Assembly (NCBI GenBank): GCA_963706835.1
Contig: CAVPOB010000012.1
Coordinates: 30,726-94,725, forward strand
Source: CAVXYG01 sp963706835
GTDB lineage: Bacteria > Actinomycetota > Actinomycetes > S36-B12 > GCA-2699445
Direction of reading: 5' to 3'
Length of the DNA: 64,000 nt
A program made the position numbers and the translations under genes. Positions 51,740 to 59,565 of the stretch are shown here, one piece after another. The notes beneath the pieces are model-generated. The model did no database searches and had not been told where the DNA came from. It saw nothing but the letters and a program-made list of their open reading frames with translations. The stretch's first letter is position 1, and every line of letters begins with the position of its first letter.

Positions 51740-51756
51740 TTGCGAGACCTTTGCAA
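51740..51756. promoter_or_regulatory. Candidate Nur (nickel-sensing Fur-family) operator
   Basis: TTGCGA-GACCT-TTGCAA matches the Streptomyces Nur box TTGCAA-N5-TTGCAA at 11 of 12 positions. A second reading of the same bases is the perfect palindrome TATTGC-N9-GCAATA (51738-51758). The site ends 11 bp before the start of the nickel transporter gene, an ideal position for repression by nickel-loaded Nur. Confidence 0.7.
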
Positions 51757-51767
51757 TAATGGCCGAC

Positions 51768-52460
51768 ATGCACATCCCCGACGGGTTCTTCGACGCCCAG
51801 ACCTCGATCGCCGGTGCCGTGCTGGCGGCCGGAGCGGTGGCGGGATCGCTGCGCCGGGCGCGCACGGAACTCGCCGATGCGGCCGCGCCGTTGGCCGGGC
51901 TGGTGGCGGTGTTCGTCTTCGCCGGGCAGATGATCAACTTCCCGGTCGGGGCGGGCACCAGCGGGCACCTCCTCGGCGCGGCCCTTGCCGCAATCCTCGT
52001 CGGCCCGGCCACCGCGGTACTGGCGATGACCGTCGTGCTGTCCGTCCAGGCGCTGGTCTTCGCCGACGGTGGACTCACCGCGCTGGGGTTGAATGTTCTC
52101 AACCTCGCCGTGATCGCCCCCATCGCGGCCTATCTGGTCTTCCGGGTGGCCGCGCGGGTGCTGCCGCGCACCCGCGGTGGAACGTTGGTGGCGGCGTTCG
52201 CGGCTGGCTGGGTCTCGGTCATGGCGTCGGCGGCCGCCTTCAGCCTGGAGTTCGCCATCGGCGGCACAACGGCGATCGAACCGGCCACGGTCGCGGTTGC
52301 CATGCTGGCGGTCCACGCGGTCATCGGCGCGGTCGAGGGTGTCATCACGGCGCTCATCGTCGGATCGGTGGCGGGGTTGAGACCGGACCTCGTCTACGGG
52401 CTGCGTCGCAGCGCCGAGCCCCCGATCGCGGCGCCCGATGTTGCGCCGGCGGGGGTATGA
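51768..52460 (+). CDS. nikM: ECF-type nickel/cobalt transporter substrate-binding subunit (NikM/CbiM)
   Basis: The 230-residue polytopic protein has about six or seven helices. I chose the second ATG because it gives MHIPDGFFDAQ, the required N-terminus of this family: the free amino group and His2 bind the metal ion. VFAGQMINFPVGAGTSGHLLGAALAAILVGP near residue 50 is the second metal-site region, and ALVFADGGLTALGLNVLNLAVI near 90 is diagnostic. CbiM and NikM are hard to separate. The Nur-like operator and nearby NiSOD favour nickel. It overlaps the next gene by 4 bp (ATGA). Confidence 0.92.
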   Translation: MHIPDGFFDAQTSIAGAVLAAGAVAGSLRRARTELADAAAPLAGLVAVFVFAGQMINFPVGAGTSGHLLGAALAAILVGPATAVLAMTVVLSVQALVFADGGLTALGLNVLNLAVIAPIAAYLVFRVAARVLPRTRGGTLVAAFAAGWVSVMASAAAFSLEFAIGGTTAIEPATVAVAMLAVHAVIGAVEGVITALIVGSVAGLRPDLVYGLRRSAEPPIAAPDVAPAGV

Positions 52461-52792
52461 GCGCCGTGGGATTCAACGGACGCACTAGCCGCGTCGTGGC
52501 GGCCGTGGTCATCATCGGCATGGTGCTGTCGCTCGGACTGGCCGGGTTCGCCAGCTTCTATGCCAGCAGTGAACCGGACGGGCTGGAGCGGGTGGCGGCC
52601 GACTCCGGGTTCGCCGACGCCGCACAGGACTCAGCCGCCGCGGACTCGCCGGTCGCCGAGTATGCCCTCGGTGGCGACGAGGGCCGGTTCGGCGTCGGGA
52701 TGGCGGGCGTGATCGGCGTCGGGATCACCGCACTGATCGCCTTCGGGGTGTTCGCGCTGCTGCGACCGCGCGAGGACCGGGCGCCGCAGTGA
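52457..52792 (+). CDS. nikN: ECF-type nickel transporter small subunit (NikN/CbiN-like, PDGLE domain)
   Basis: The 111-residue protein has two membrane helices (residues about 12-34 and 80-103) around an extracytoplasmic loop that begins SSEPDGLERVAADSGF, the PDGLE-domain signature. These subunits assist metal loading of the M component. It overlaps the genes on both sides by 4 bp, so it is part of a tightly coupled operon. Confidence 0.88.
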   Translation: MSAVGFNGRTSRVVAAVVIIGMVLSLGLAGFASFYASSEPDGLERVAADSGFADAAQDSAAADSPVAEYALGGDEGRFGVGMAGVIGVGITALIAFGVFALLRPREDRAPQ

Positions 52793-53577
52793 CCGCGACG
52801 GCCGTCGCGTCCGGACACGATGTCGGCGAGCGGCTCTACCTGCCCGGGGCGACGCTCGTCCACCGGTTGGCGCCGGAGGTGAAGATCGTCGCCGCGGTCC
52901 TGTTCGTGGTCGTGGTGGTCCTCACCCCTGCCACGCAGGTGTGGCCATTCGCCTGGTACGCGCTGCTGCTGGTGGTCGTTGCCGCGGTGGCGCGCATCCG
53001 GCCGGGGCGAATCCTGCCGCGGATGGCGGTGGAGATCCCGTTCGTGTTCTTCGCGGTCCTGCTGCCCTTCCTCGGTCGGCCGCCGATGGTCGAAGTGCTG
53101 GGGATGAGCCTGTCGGGCCCGGGGCTCGAGGCGGCGTGGAACATCCTGGCGAAGGCAACCCTGGGCGTGGCCGCTTCGGTGCTCCTCGCGGCGACCACCC
53201 GCTCGCGGGACCTCGTGGACGGCCTCGCGCGGCTGCACGTCCCCGGCCTGCTGGTGGAGATCGCCTCGTTCATGCTGCGCTACGTCCACGTTGTCGCCGA
53301 TGAGTGGCGCCGGATGTCGCTGGCCCGCTCGGCCCGGGGCTTCGCCGCCCGCGGCCCGCGTGCCTGGGCGGTGCAGGCGCGCTCCGCCGGGGTGCTGTTC
53401 ATCCGCTCCTACGAGCGCGGCGAACGCGTGCACCTGGCAATGCGGGCTCGCGGCTATCGGGGGAGCATGCCCGTGCTGCAGGAGCGCACCGCGCAGCCTC
53501 GCCAGTGGCTGGCCGCACTGTGCCTGCCGGCAGCGGCCATCGTGGGCGGCCTCGCCATCGGGGTGATCGGACCATGA
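52789..53577 (+). CDS. cbiQ: ECF transporter transmembrane coupling subunit (CbiQ/NikQ)
   Basis: The 262-residue T component has five or so membrane helices. It shows LAPEVKIVAAVLFVVVVVLTP near residue 25 and the Ala-Arg-Gly coupling motifs MSLARSARGFAARG near 175 and LAMRARGYRGSMP near 220, which contact the ATPase. It starts at GTG overlapping the previous stop and ends overlapping the ATPase start. It links the metal-binding subunit to ATP hydrolysis. Confidence 0.93.
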   Translation: MTATAVASGHDVGERLYLPGATLVHRLAPEVKIVAAVLFVVVVVLTPATQVWPFAWYALLLVVVAAVARIRPGRILPRMAVEIPFVFFAVLLPFLGRPPMVEVLGMSLSGPGLEAAWNILAKATLGVAASVLLAATTRSRDLVDGLARLHVPGLLVEIASFMLRYVHVVADEWRRMSLARSARGFAARGPRAWAVQARSAGVLFIRSYERGERVHLAMRARGYRGSMPVLQERTAQPRQWLAALCLPAAAIVGGLAIGVIGP

Positions 53578-54320
53578 CCACTGCGGCGGTCGATGTGCGG
53601 GGGCTGAGCTACCGCTACCCGGACGGCACGCAGGCCCTGTTCGGCGTCGACCTGCGCATCCATGCCGGGGAGCGGGTCGCGGTGCTCGGCCCCAACGGTG
53701 CCGGCAAGACCACTCTGATGCACCACCTCAACGGACTGCTGCTGCCGCAGGCGGGGGCCGTGGCGGTGGGAGGGGTCGCGGTCTCGGCGGGCACCGCAGC
53801 GGCCCTGCGCCAGGATGTCGGTCTGGTCTTCCAGGACCCCGATGACCAGTTGTTCATGCCGACGGTGTGGCAGGACGTCGCCTTCGGTCCGGCCAACGCG
53901 GGGCTACGCGGGTCGGCGCTGGAGCGGCGGGTGACGGAGGCGCTCACAGCGGTCGGGATGCTGGATGCCGCTCAGCGCCCGCCCCATCACCTCAGCTTCG
54001 GTCAGCGTCGCCGGGTGGCGGTGGCAACGGTGCTGGCCATGCGTCCGCGGGTGCTCGTGCTGGACGAGCCGTCCAGCAACCTCGACCCCGCCAGCAGGCG
54101 GGAACTCGCCGACATCCTGCTGTCGCTGGATGTCACCCTGCTGCTGGTGACCCACGACCTGCCGTACGCGCTGCAACTGTGCCCGCGATCGGTGGTGCTC
54201 TCGGCCGGTCGGGTCGTCGGCGACGGCGAAACCCGGCAACTGCTGGCCGATGAGGACTTCATGGGCCGACATCGACTGGAACTGCCATTCGGGTGCAATC
54301 TCCAAGTTGGGAGGGCGTAG
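53574..54320 (+). CDS. cbiO: ECF transporter ATPase (CbiO/NikO)
   Basis: The 248-residue ABC ATPase has Walker A AVLGPNGAGKTTLMHHLNG near residue 38, Q-loop LVFQDPDDQLFMPTVWQDVAFGP near 83, the CbiO-type signature HHLSFGQRRRVAVATVL near 138 and Walker B VLVLDEPSSNLDP near 160, with the switch His in VTHDLPYAL. It powers nickel uptake with NikM, NikN and CbiQ. It overlaps cbiQ by 4 bp. The next gene begins 37 bp downstream, so the operon may continue. Confidence 0.95.
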   Translation: MTTAAVDVRGLSYRYPDGTQALFGVDLRIHAGERVAVLGPNGAGKTTLMHHLNGLLLPQAGAVAVGGVAVSAGTAAALRQDVGLVFQDPDDQLFMPTVWQDVAFGPANAGLRGSALERRVTEALTAVGMLDAAQRPPHHLSFGQRRRVAVATVLAMRPRVLVLDEPSSNLDPASRRELADILLSLDVTLLLVTHDLPYALQLCPRSVVLSAGRVVGDGETRQLLADEDFMGRHRLELPFGCNLQVGRA

Positions 54321-54357
54321 GCTTCAGCGCGGGGACAGCAGCGTCGAGGAGGGCGTA

Positions 54358-54807
54358 GTGGCGACCGCGGAGCAGCAGGCCAAGACCAAGGACAAGGACG
54401 AGGAGCACAAGCCGCCCCGTCCGATCGACGAGATTCAGCAGGACATCGCGTCGACGCGGGAGCGCCTGGTCACCAACATCGAGCAGTTGAAGGCGGAGAC
54501 CAGCCCGAAGGCGCTGGGCGAGAAGGCCTCGACGACTGCCAAGTCCGTGGTCCTGCACAAGGACGGCTCGGTGCGGGTGGAGCGCGTGGCCATGATTGCC
54601 GGCGCCGTGGTCGGGCTGCTGCTGATCCGCAAGGGCTTCAAGTCGCGCGCCAAGCGCAAGCAGTTGGAAGCGCTGGCCAAGGTGGTCTGGGTGCCGGTGC
54701 CGCGCGAGGCGGTGAACCCGGAGCTGGCGGCCCGGGCCCGCAACGCCAAGGAGTTGGCGCCGCTCACCGAGGACTACGCGCCCCAGTTGGCGCTGCTGAG
54801 CGCGTGA
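54358..54807 (+). CDS. DUF3618-containing membrane protein
   Basis: The 149-residue protein starts at GTG after GAGGAGGGC. A charged N-terminus rich in Lys and Glu is followed by the DUF3618 core IDEIQQDIASTRERLVTNIEQLKAETSPKAL near residue 28. One membrane helix (MIAGAVVGLLLI) lies near 80-97 and is followed by a basic cytoplasmic segment. The family is actinobacterial and of unknown function. It overlaps the GroES-like gene by 4 bp (GTGA), so the two are coupled. Confidence 0.85.
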   Translation: MATAEQQAKTKDKDEEHKPPRPIDEIQQDIASTRERLVTNIEQLKAETSPKALGEKASTTAKSVVLHKDGSVRVERVAMIAGAVVGLLLIRKGFKSRAKRKQLEALAKVVWVPVPREAVNPELAARARNAKELAPLTEDYAPQLALLSA

Positions 54808-55166
54808 CGCCGGAGGCATCGGCGTCTCCGGATGTCACGCCCCGGGCCGATGGCTCATTGCCGATCCGGCTCCTGCACGACCGGTTGCTGGTCCGTCCCG
54901 ATGGACCTGAGGGGGAGCGCAGGACCAGTGGCGGCATCTTGATCCCGGCCACCGCCGAGGTCGCCCGCCGGCTCACGTGGGCCAGAGTTGTCGCGGTCGG
55001 GCCGAATGTCCGCACGGTCGAGGTCGCCGATCACGTGCTGTTCGACCCGGATGCCCCGGCACATGTCGAGTTGCAGGGCCGTGAGTACCTGTTGCTGCGG
55101 GAGCGAGATGTGCACGCCGTCGCCGGGAGCCGGCACAGCAGCGCCGGGACGGGGTTGTACCTGTAG
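54804..55166 (+). CDS. GroES-like co-chaperonin-fold protein
   Basis: The 120-residue protein has a Cpn10 barrel. LPIRLLHDRLLVRPD near residue 20 and GERRTSGGILIPATA near 35 (the position of the mobile loop) are present, with VVAVGPNVRTVEVADHVLFDP and GREYLLLRERDVHAV matching the rest. It differs from canonical GroES in a longer N-terminus and C-terminus and a divergent mobile loop, and no groEL is beside it. It is co-encoded with a DUF3618 membrane protein. A GroEL partner role is uncertain. Confidence 0.8.
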   Translation: MTPEASASPDVTPRADGSLPIRLLHDRLLVRPDGPEGERRTSGGILIPATAEVARRLTWARVVAVGPNVRTVEVADHVLFDPDAPAHVELQGREYLLLRERDVHAVAGSRHSSAGTGLYL

Positions 55167-55396
55167 GGCGGCGGTTGGTGGCTGGTGGCTGGTGGCTTCG
55201 GTCGTGGCCGGTGCTGGCCCCACCGCGGTGGCCACGCGGGCGTGCGAAGTGGTGGCGGCTGTGCGGCGGACCCCTGCCCGTCACTGGCGCGCTGCCTGCG
55301 GGACCGGGGGCCCATGCAGGCCGGTCCGAGATGATGACCTGAACGGTCGGCTGCGGCCGGCCGCACTGCGCCCCACCGGTGCTCGTGCGCGAACTC

Positions 55397-55621
55397 TGCA
55401 CCCGATACGGGGGTCTGCACCCGCTATGGGGGTCAGACAGCCCCGTCGGGGCCCGAGTTTGCACCCGTTTCGGGGGTCTGCACCCGCAACGGGGGTGGAA
55501 GCGCGAGATTCCGGCCCCACAGCCCCCACACCGGGTGCAAACCCCCAAACCGGGTGCAGATTTGACCGCGGAACGGCCCCGACAGCCACCGTTGCGGGTG
55601 CAAACCCCCATTCCGGGTGCA
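55397..55621. repeat. Paired-dyad intergenic element, copy E
   Basis: Direct motifs lie at 55397/55416 and 55460/55479, and inverted GGGTGCA at 55533/55552 and 55596/55615. Spacings are again 19, 63 and 54, and the core is 225 bp. The last inverted motif is part of a perfect 29-bp tandem duplication (55610-55638 and 55639-55667, ending CTGCCCGGGCAAG). The surrounding region 55167-56089 has no gene I can support. It begins with a short GTGGCTG repeat near 55178-55196. Confidence 0.9.
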
Positions 55622-56046
55622 TTCCCTGCCCGGGCAAGATTCCGGGTGCATTCCCTGCCCGGGCAAGGCGCAGGGGAGACCCTGAACCGGCGACGACCCC
55701 GCTCGGGGCAGCCGCCACAGGCGACACAGAGCCGCCATCCGGCTGGGAAACGCCAACAGGCTCGCGATGGAGGTCCACCGGCTCGCGCACGAGGCCAACA
55801 GGCCCGCGACGGAGGTCGCGGAGAGGGTTGTTGCCGACTAGGAAGTGGCGTCGGTGACGTGGCGCAGCCCGACTCGTACTAGCGGGGGATGCTAGCCATT
55901 GAGGTGCGCTGCTGGCCGGCGTGAAGGGCCATCGTGCGAAGGCCAGGAAGAACGGGCTAGCCAGTCACGGCAGGACACTACGCGCGATGGCCATCGCATC
56001 GTGTGCCAGGGCCGCGCGTTCGACCGCCCCAAGCAGAATCAGAGGG

Positions 56047-56078
56047 CGGGCCCCCTCCGAGAAGCCGGAGAGGGCCCG
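56047..56078 (-). terminator. Hairpin beside the left direct repeat
   Basis: CGGGCCCCCTCCG (56047-56059) and CGGAGAGGGCCCG (56066-56078) pair at 12 of 13 positions around a 6-nt loop. In minus-strand sense it lies just beyond the tRNA-Lys 3' fragment, where a tRNA terminator would be. Confidence 0.55.
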
Positions 56079-56089
56079 ATCCGAGCACT

Positions 56090-56260
56090 GCGAGTAGGCC
56101 GCCGGGGACTTGACCCCCGAACCCGCGGATTACGAGGCCTTGGCAGGGGGTCGGGGGGCGTCTGGAGGGGTCGGTTGCCGCGGGTGGTCGCGCTCAACGG
56201 GGCGGTTGGCGTCGGTTGAGATCGGGCGTCGGGGAAGGGAGATGGCGCAGGATGGCTGCC
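56090..56260. repeat. Left 171-bp direct repeat with degenerate tRNA-Lys 3' segment (putative att site)
   Basis: This 171-bp sequence recurs at 63481-63651 with five substitutions and no indels. Its first 50 bp on the minus strand match the 3' part of a tRNA-Lys from the anticodon loop to the acceptor strand. In this left copy the T loop reads GTCAAGT instead of TTCAAGT and the anticodon loop is altered, so it cannot be functional. The 5' half of the tRNA is absent. This is the expected look of a site left by tRNA-targeted integration. No integrase gene lies between the repeats. Confidence 0.8.
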
Positions 56261-56409
56261 ATCTTCGTGCCGCTCGCTCGTCCGAGCCCTGCCCGGCTCC
56301 CTGTCCGCGGGGCGCACAGGGAGCGCAACCATCGCGGCCCTTGACAGACCTCTGGCACCGGGAGGGGCGCCCCTTTCGCCCGGTGTGGGCCACCAGCACG
56401 CAGCGCGCG

Positions 56410-56775
56410 TCACACAGGCGGGCCATGGTTCTGGCCGCCAGGCAAGGTGCTGATGACAGCCTCGAGTTGCCCGATCATCTGGGGCAGATCGTCGACAGCG
56501 GTCGCTACCAGGGTCTCGACATCGATGTCCCAGTAGCCGTGCACGATGCGGTTGCGCAGCCGTGTTGCCGCCCGCCACGCGATCTGCGGGTGAGCCTCCT
56601 TCGTAGCGAGAGGGATCTGGCTAGCAGCCTCCCCGAGCACAGTGAAATGCCACAAGAGCGCGGAACGCCGCAGTTCGTCAGCCTCAACGTCCTCGGCGGT
56701 TCGATCACCGACCAAGTCCCGGATCGCTACGGCCGCGTCGCGCATCTCGCGCAGCAGCAGGAGATCACGCCGCAT
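56410..56775 (-). CDS. hepT: HepT-type RNase toxin
   Basis: The 121-residue HEPN protein starts MRRDLLLLREMRDAAVAIRD. It carries the catalytic R-x4-H-x-Y motif as RNRIVHGYWDID near residue 80, preceded by the ALLWHFTVLGEAASQIP helix typical of HepT. It should cleave RNA when not neutralised. The partner MntA is encoded immediately upstream with an 11-bp overlap. It is the first gene inside the left direct repeat. Confidence 0.93.
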   Translation of the reverse strand: MRRDLLLLREMRDAAVAIRDLVGDRTAEDVEADELRRSALLWHFTVLGEAASQIPLATKEAHPQIAWRAATRLRNRIVHGYWDIDVETLVATAVDDLPQMIGQLEAVISTLPGGQNHGPPV

Positions 56776-57058
56776 AGAGCGGCTGCGCCTCGGCGAGCAC
56801 CTGCTGGCGGATGTACTTGTTGATCGACTTGCGCGCGATGAGGTCGACCGGTCGGCCGAAGAGGGCTGCGAGCTCGTCCTCGAGATCAAAGAGACGGAAG
56901 CCCAAGCGGGCATCGGGCTTCAGTACGTAGAGCAGGTCGATGTCGCTGTCCTGCCGCTCCTCGCTACGAGCGACCGAGCCGAAGACCTCCAACGAAGTGA
57001 CACCGTAGCGCTCGCACACCTCGCGCAAACGCTCTTGATCGACATCCACGATCAACAC
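56765..57058 (-). CDS. mntA: MntA-type nucleotidyltransferase antitoxin
   Basis: The 97-residue minimal nucleotidyltransferase starts at GTG (VDVDQERLREVCERYG). The active site GSX10DXD is present as GSVARSEERQDSDIDLL near residue 28, followed by LFDLEDELAALFGRPVDL. In the characterised family MntA inactivates HepT by attaching AMP to the tyrosine of the RNase motif. It overlaps hepT by 11 bp, which supports coupled translation. Confidence 0.93.
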   Translation of the reverse strand: MLIVDVDQERLREVCERYGVTSLEVFGSVARSEERQDSDIDLLYVLKPDARLGFRLFDLEDELAALFGRPVDLIARKSINKYIRQQVLAEAQPLYAA

Positions 57059-57297
57059 GCGCCCAGCGTACCGGAGGAGCAGCCGGGCATCTCAGCGTCA
57101 CAGGCAACCAAGACGCGCGACCTCACCGTGTGGAACGGTTGGCGATGGCACCAGCATCGTGCCCCACACCGGCGCGAGTCGGCGCACGAGACCATGGCGA
57201 CCAAGTCCGACATGCTCCGTCTGATCGAACGGCATGGGGCCTTGCGTGACTCCGAGAGTGCCCGTCTTCTCGGCGATGCGCGGCCACGCTTGCGCGC

Positions 57298-58131
57298 TCA
57301 GGCCACCGTCGGGGATTGCGAGAAGAACCCGGCGAGTGCTTCCGCGACGGCTTCAGGGTGGGTGAGGGGTCCGGCGTGCCCGGCAGCAGGGATGACCTGC
57401 GTGCCTGGGTGAGGGACGTGGGCGGCCACGTGCTGTGCGCCACGAACCCAGAACGGTTTGGCCCACTGTCCGTGCATCACCAGCACCGGAGCCGAGATCG
57501 CGCCGAGAACGGCCGGATCATCGGCGGTGGGGCCGTCCCACTGGGCCAGCTGCGCGAACACGTCGAGCAGGTTCGGGACGTAGCGCCCAGCCTGCTCGAA
57601 GTAGCCGGCATCGGCGACTGCGGCGATCTCGGCGTCGTTGAAGGGCCAGGCCGCGCCGGCCCGCAGGGCTTGCGCCGGCCGGCCGCCGGCGGCCAGTTCG
57701 CGCATGCGGGCGACGGCACCGCCGAAGGCCGCCCGGTCCTGATCGGCCATCACCGCCCCCATCGTGGGCTCGTACAGGGCCAGCGCGTTCACCGCGTCGG
57801 TGCGGGCCGCCGCGGCCAGGGCCGGGTTGCCGCTGCCGGACCATCCCACCAGCCCGGTCGGCTCGCCCAGGCTCTCGACGTAGGCCACCACGTCGGCGAC
57901 CCGGCGCCCGTAGCCCAGATCGGGATGGTCGTCGCTGCGACCGCGGCCCCGCCAGCTGGGCAGGTAGCAGGTGAACCGGTCGGTCAGATGCGGCAGCAAG
58001 GCCCGCCAGTCCAGGTCCCCGTCACCGAAGGCCCCATGCCAGAACACCACCGGAGGGCCCTCGCCGTGCACCGACCCCCGCAAGGTGACCCCGTCCGAGG
58101 TCGGCGCCTCGTGCATCCGTTCCCTACTCAT
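57298..58131 (-). CDS. Alpha/beta hydrolase (first of two paralogues)
   Basis: The 277-residue protein starts MSRERMHEAPTSDGVTL after GGGAGAGC. It shows the oxyanion segment VVFWHGAFGDGDLDWRALLPHL, YLPSWRGRGRSDDHPD, nucleophile Ser in LVGWSGSGNPALAAAA near residue 98, an acidic residue after VLVMHG and catalytic His in IPAAGHAGPLTHPEAVA near 255. The fold and length suit a small esterase or lactonase; the substrate is unknown. It resembles the next gene along most of its length. Confidence 0.9.
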   Translation of the reverse strand: MSRERMHEAPTSDGVTLRGSVHGEGPPVVFWHGAFGDGDLDWRALLPHLTDRFTCYLPSWRGRGRSDDHPDLGYGRRVADVVAYVESLGEPTGLVGWSGSGNPALAAAARTDAVNALALYEPTMGAVMADQDRAAFGGAVARMRELAAGGRPAQALRAGAAWPFNDAEIAAVADAGYFEQAGRYVPNLLDVFAQLAQWDGPTADDPAVLGAISAPVLVMHGQWAKPFWVRGAQHVAAHVPHPGTQVIPAAGHAGPLTHPEAVAEALAGFFSQSPTVA

Positions 58132-58246
58132 GTGCTCTCCCTACTCGTCGTGGTCGGTCACGCCGCATGCCCAGGCGGTGGGTCGCCGGGCGCGACCCCC
58201 GCGACCACCCCGCGCCGACCTATGCCCTGAGTCGTTGTCGGGCGGG

Positions 58247-59078
58247 TCACCCGACCACCAAGTCGGCGAAGGCCACCAGCTCGGCGGCGACGGGCTCGGG
58301 CTCGAGCAGCGGGCCCCAGTGGCCCAAGCCCGACAACGGCGGCCGGACTCGTCGATCAGCGACATGATCCGCGACGTGGCGCACCGTGTCGGAGTAGAAG
58401 GCGCCCAGCCGGGTCTGCTCACCCCGCAGCAACAGCACCGGCACGGCGACCCGGGCGAGCTCCTCCGGGTCGGTCGCCACGGGGCCCCGGTAGGCAGCCG
58501 CGTCTCGGCCGGCGCGCAGCAGCGCTGGCATGCTGGGCGCGCAGCGCTCGTAGTAGTCGGCATCCAGGGCGGCCAGCTCGCGGTCCGTGCCGACGAAGCC
58601 GTGGAAGACGCGGGCCGCGTGGGCCAGGCGACCGGCGGTCGCAGCCTCGGCCAGCTCCCGGTACATGGCGTCCCTCCGGACGGCGTCATCGCCGCGCATC
58701 ACCGGGATGATGGTGGGCTCGTAGGCGGCAACGGCGACCACCGGGCCACCTCCGGCCGCAGCGGCAAGGGCCCACACCGCCCCTGCCGACCAGCCCACCA
58801 GGAACACCGGCTCGCCGATGGCCTCGACGAACGCCGTGACGTCCTCTTGCAGGCGCGGGGGTGAGTGGTCCGGGCTGTCCCCGGACAGTCCCCGACCGCG
58901 CAGGCTCGGCAGGGAGCAGGTGAACCGGTCGGCCAGATGAGGCACCAGCGCCTCCCACGCCACGTCACCGTCGTGAGGCGCACCGTGGACCAGGACCAGC
59001 GGCGGCCCATCGCCGTGAACCCGTCCAGCGATCTGCGTGCTCCAACGACACCGCTCGATGCACCCGCATGCCACTCAT
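58247..59078 (-). CDS. Alpha/beta hydrolase (second paralogue, N-terminal frameshift)
   Basis: The gene encodes about 276 residues related to the neighbouring hydrolase. Shared landmarks are LVLVHGAPHDGDVAWEALVPHL, LPSLRGRGLSGDS, nucleophile Ser in LVGWSAGAVWALAAA near residue 97 and a closing GLGHWGPLLEPEPVAAE. A strong GGAGG lies 5 bp before ATG 59078 (MSGMRVHRAV), but that frame must shift near 59045 to join TQIAGRVHGDGPP. A GTG at 59074 is in frame with the body but lacks a proper ribosome site. It is probably a recent tandem-duplicate pair. Confidence 0.85.
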
Positions 59079-59565
59079 CAGGTCCTCCCGGAGGCCTTCC
59101 TGCCCAGAGTGACCCGCGCCCGCGCCACGGGCAAGACCCGAGACGACTTGCTCCCGCGGTCAGACATGCACCCAAACAGGACTGCCGCTGGAACAGTGCT
59201 TCCGGCCGGCGCGCTGACTGGGTCGGCGGGAAAGGTTGGCCATCATGACCGCGACGGTCCCGGAACTGCGGCTGTGGTGCCCCACTCCGGCGCGATTGCC
59301 GCACTCATCTGCCCCTGCCCTTCGACGGCGCCAGGGCGCCGCTCAGGGTTGGCACGGTAGGCAGATATTGGGGCATCGGTGCCCACGACGGATTCACCCG
59401 TGCTGACAGTCTCAGACCAGACGTGCCCTGGTGTGGTGCGAACCCTGCGAGCAGGTCCCACGACAACCGGGACTCCAGGCGGGACCGTTTGGGACCGCCG
59501 CTCCCATGACCCTGGGCTCGGTGCGGCGTGACGATGCAAAGAGACGCCAAGTTGAGGAGGGTGCT

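Noticed and set aside
51768..54320. Cobalt transporter for cobalamin synthesis (cbiMNQO)
   Set aside because: The proteins alone cannot exclude cobalt. The Nur-like operator and nearby nickel SOD favour nickel, and no cobalamin genes are in the window.
56260..56409. Gene between the left direct repeat and hepT
   Set aside because: Open frames across this stretch have no ribosome site or recognisable motif and are shared with the repeat sequence.
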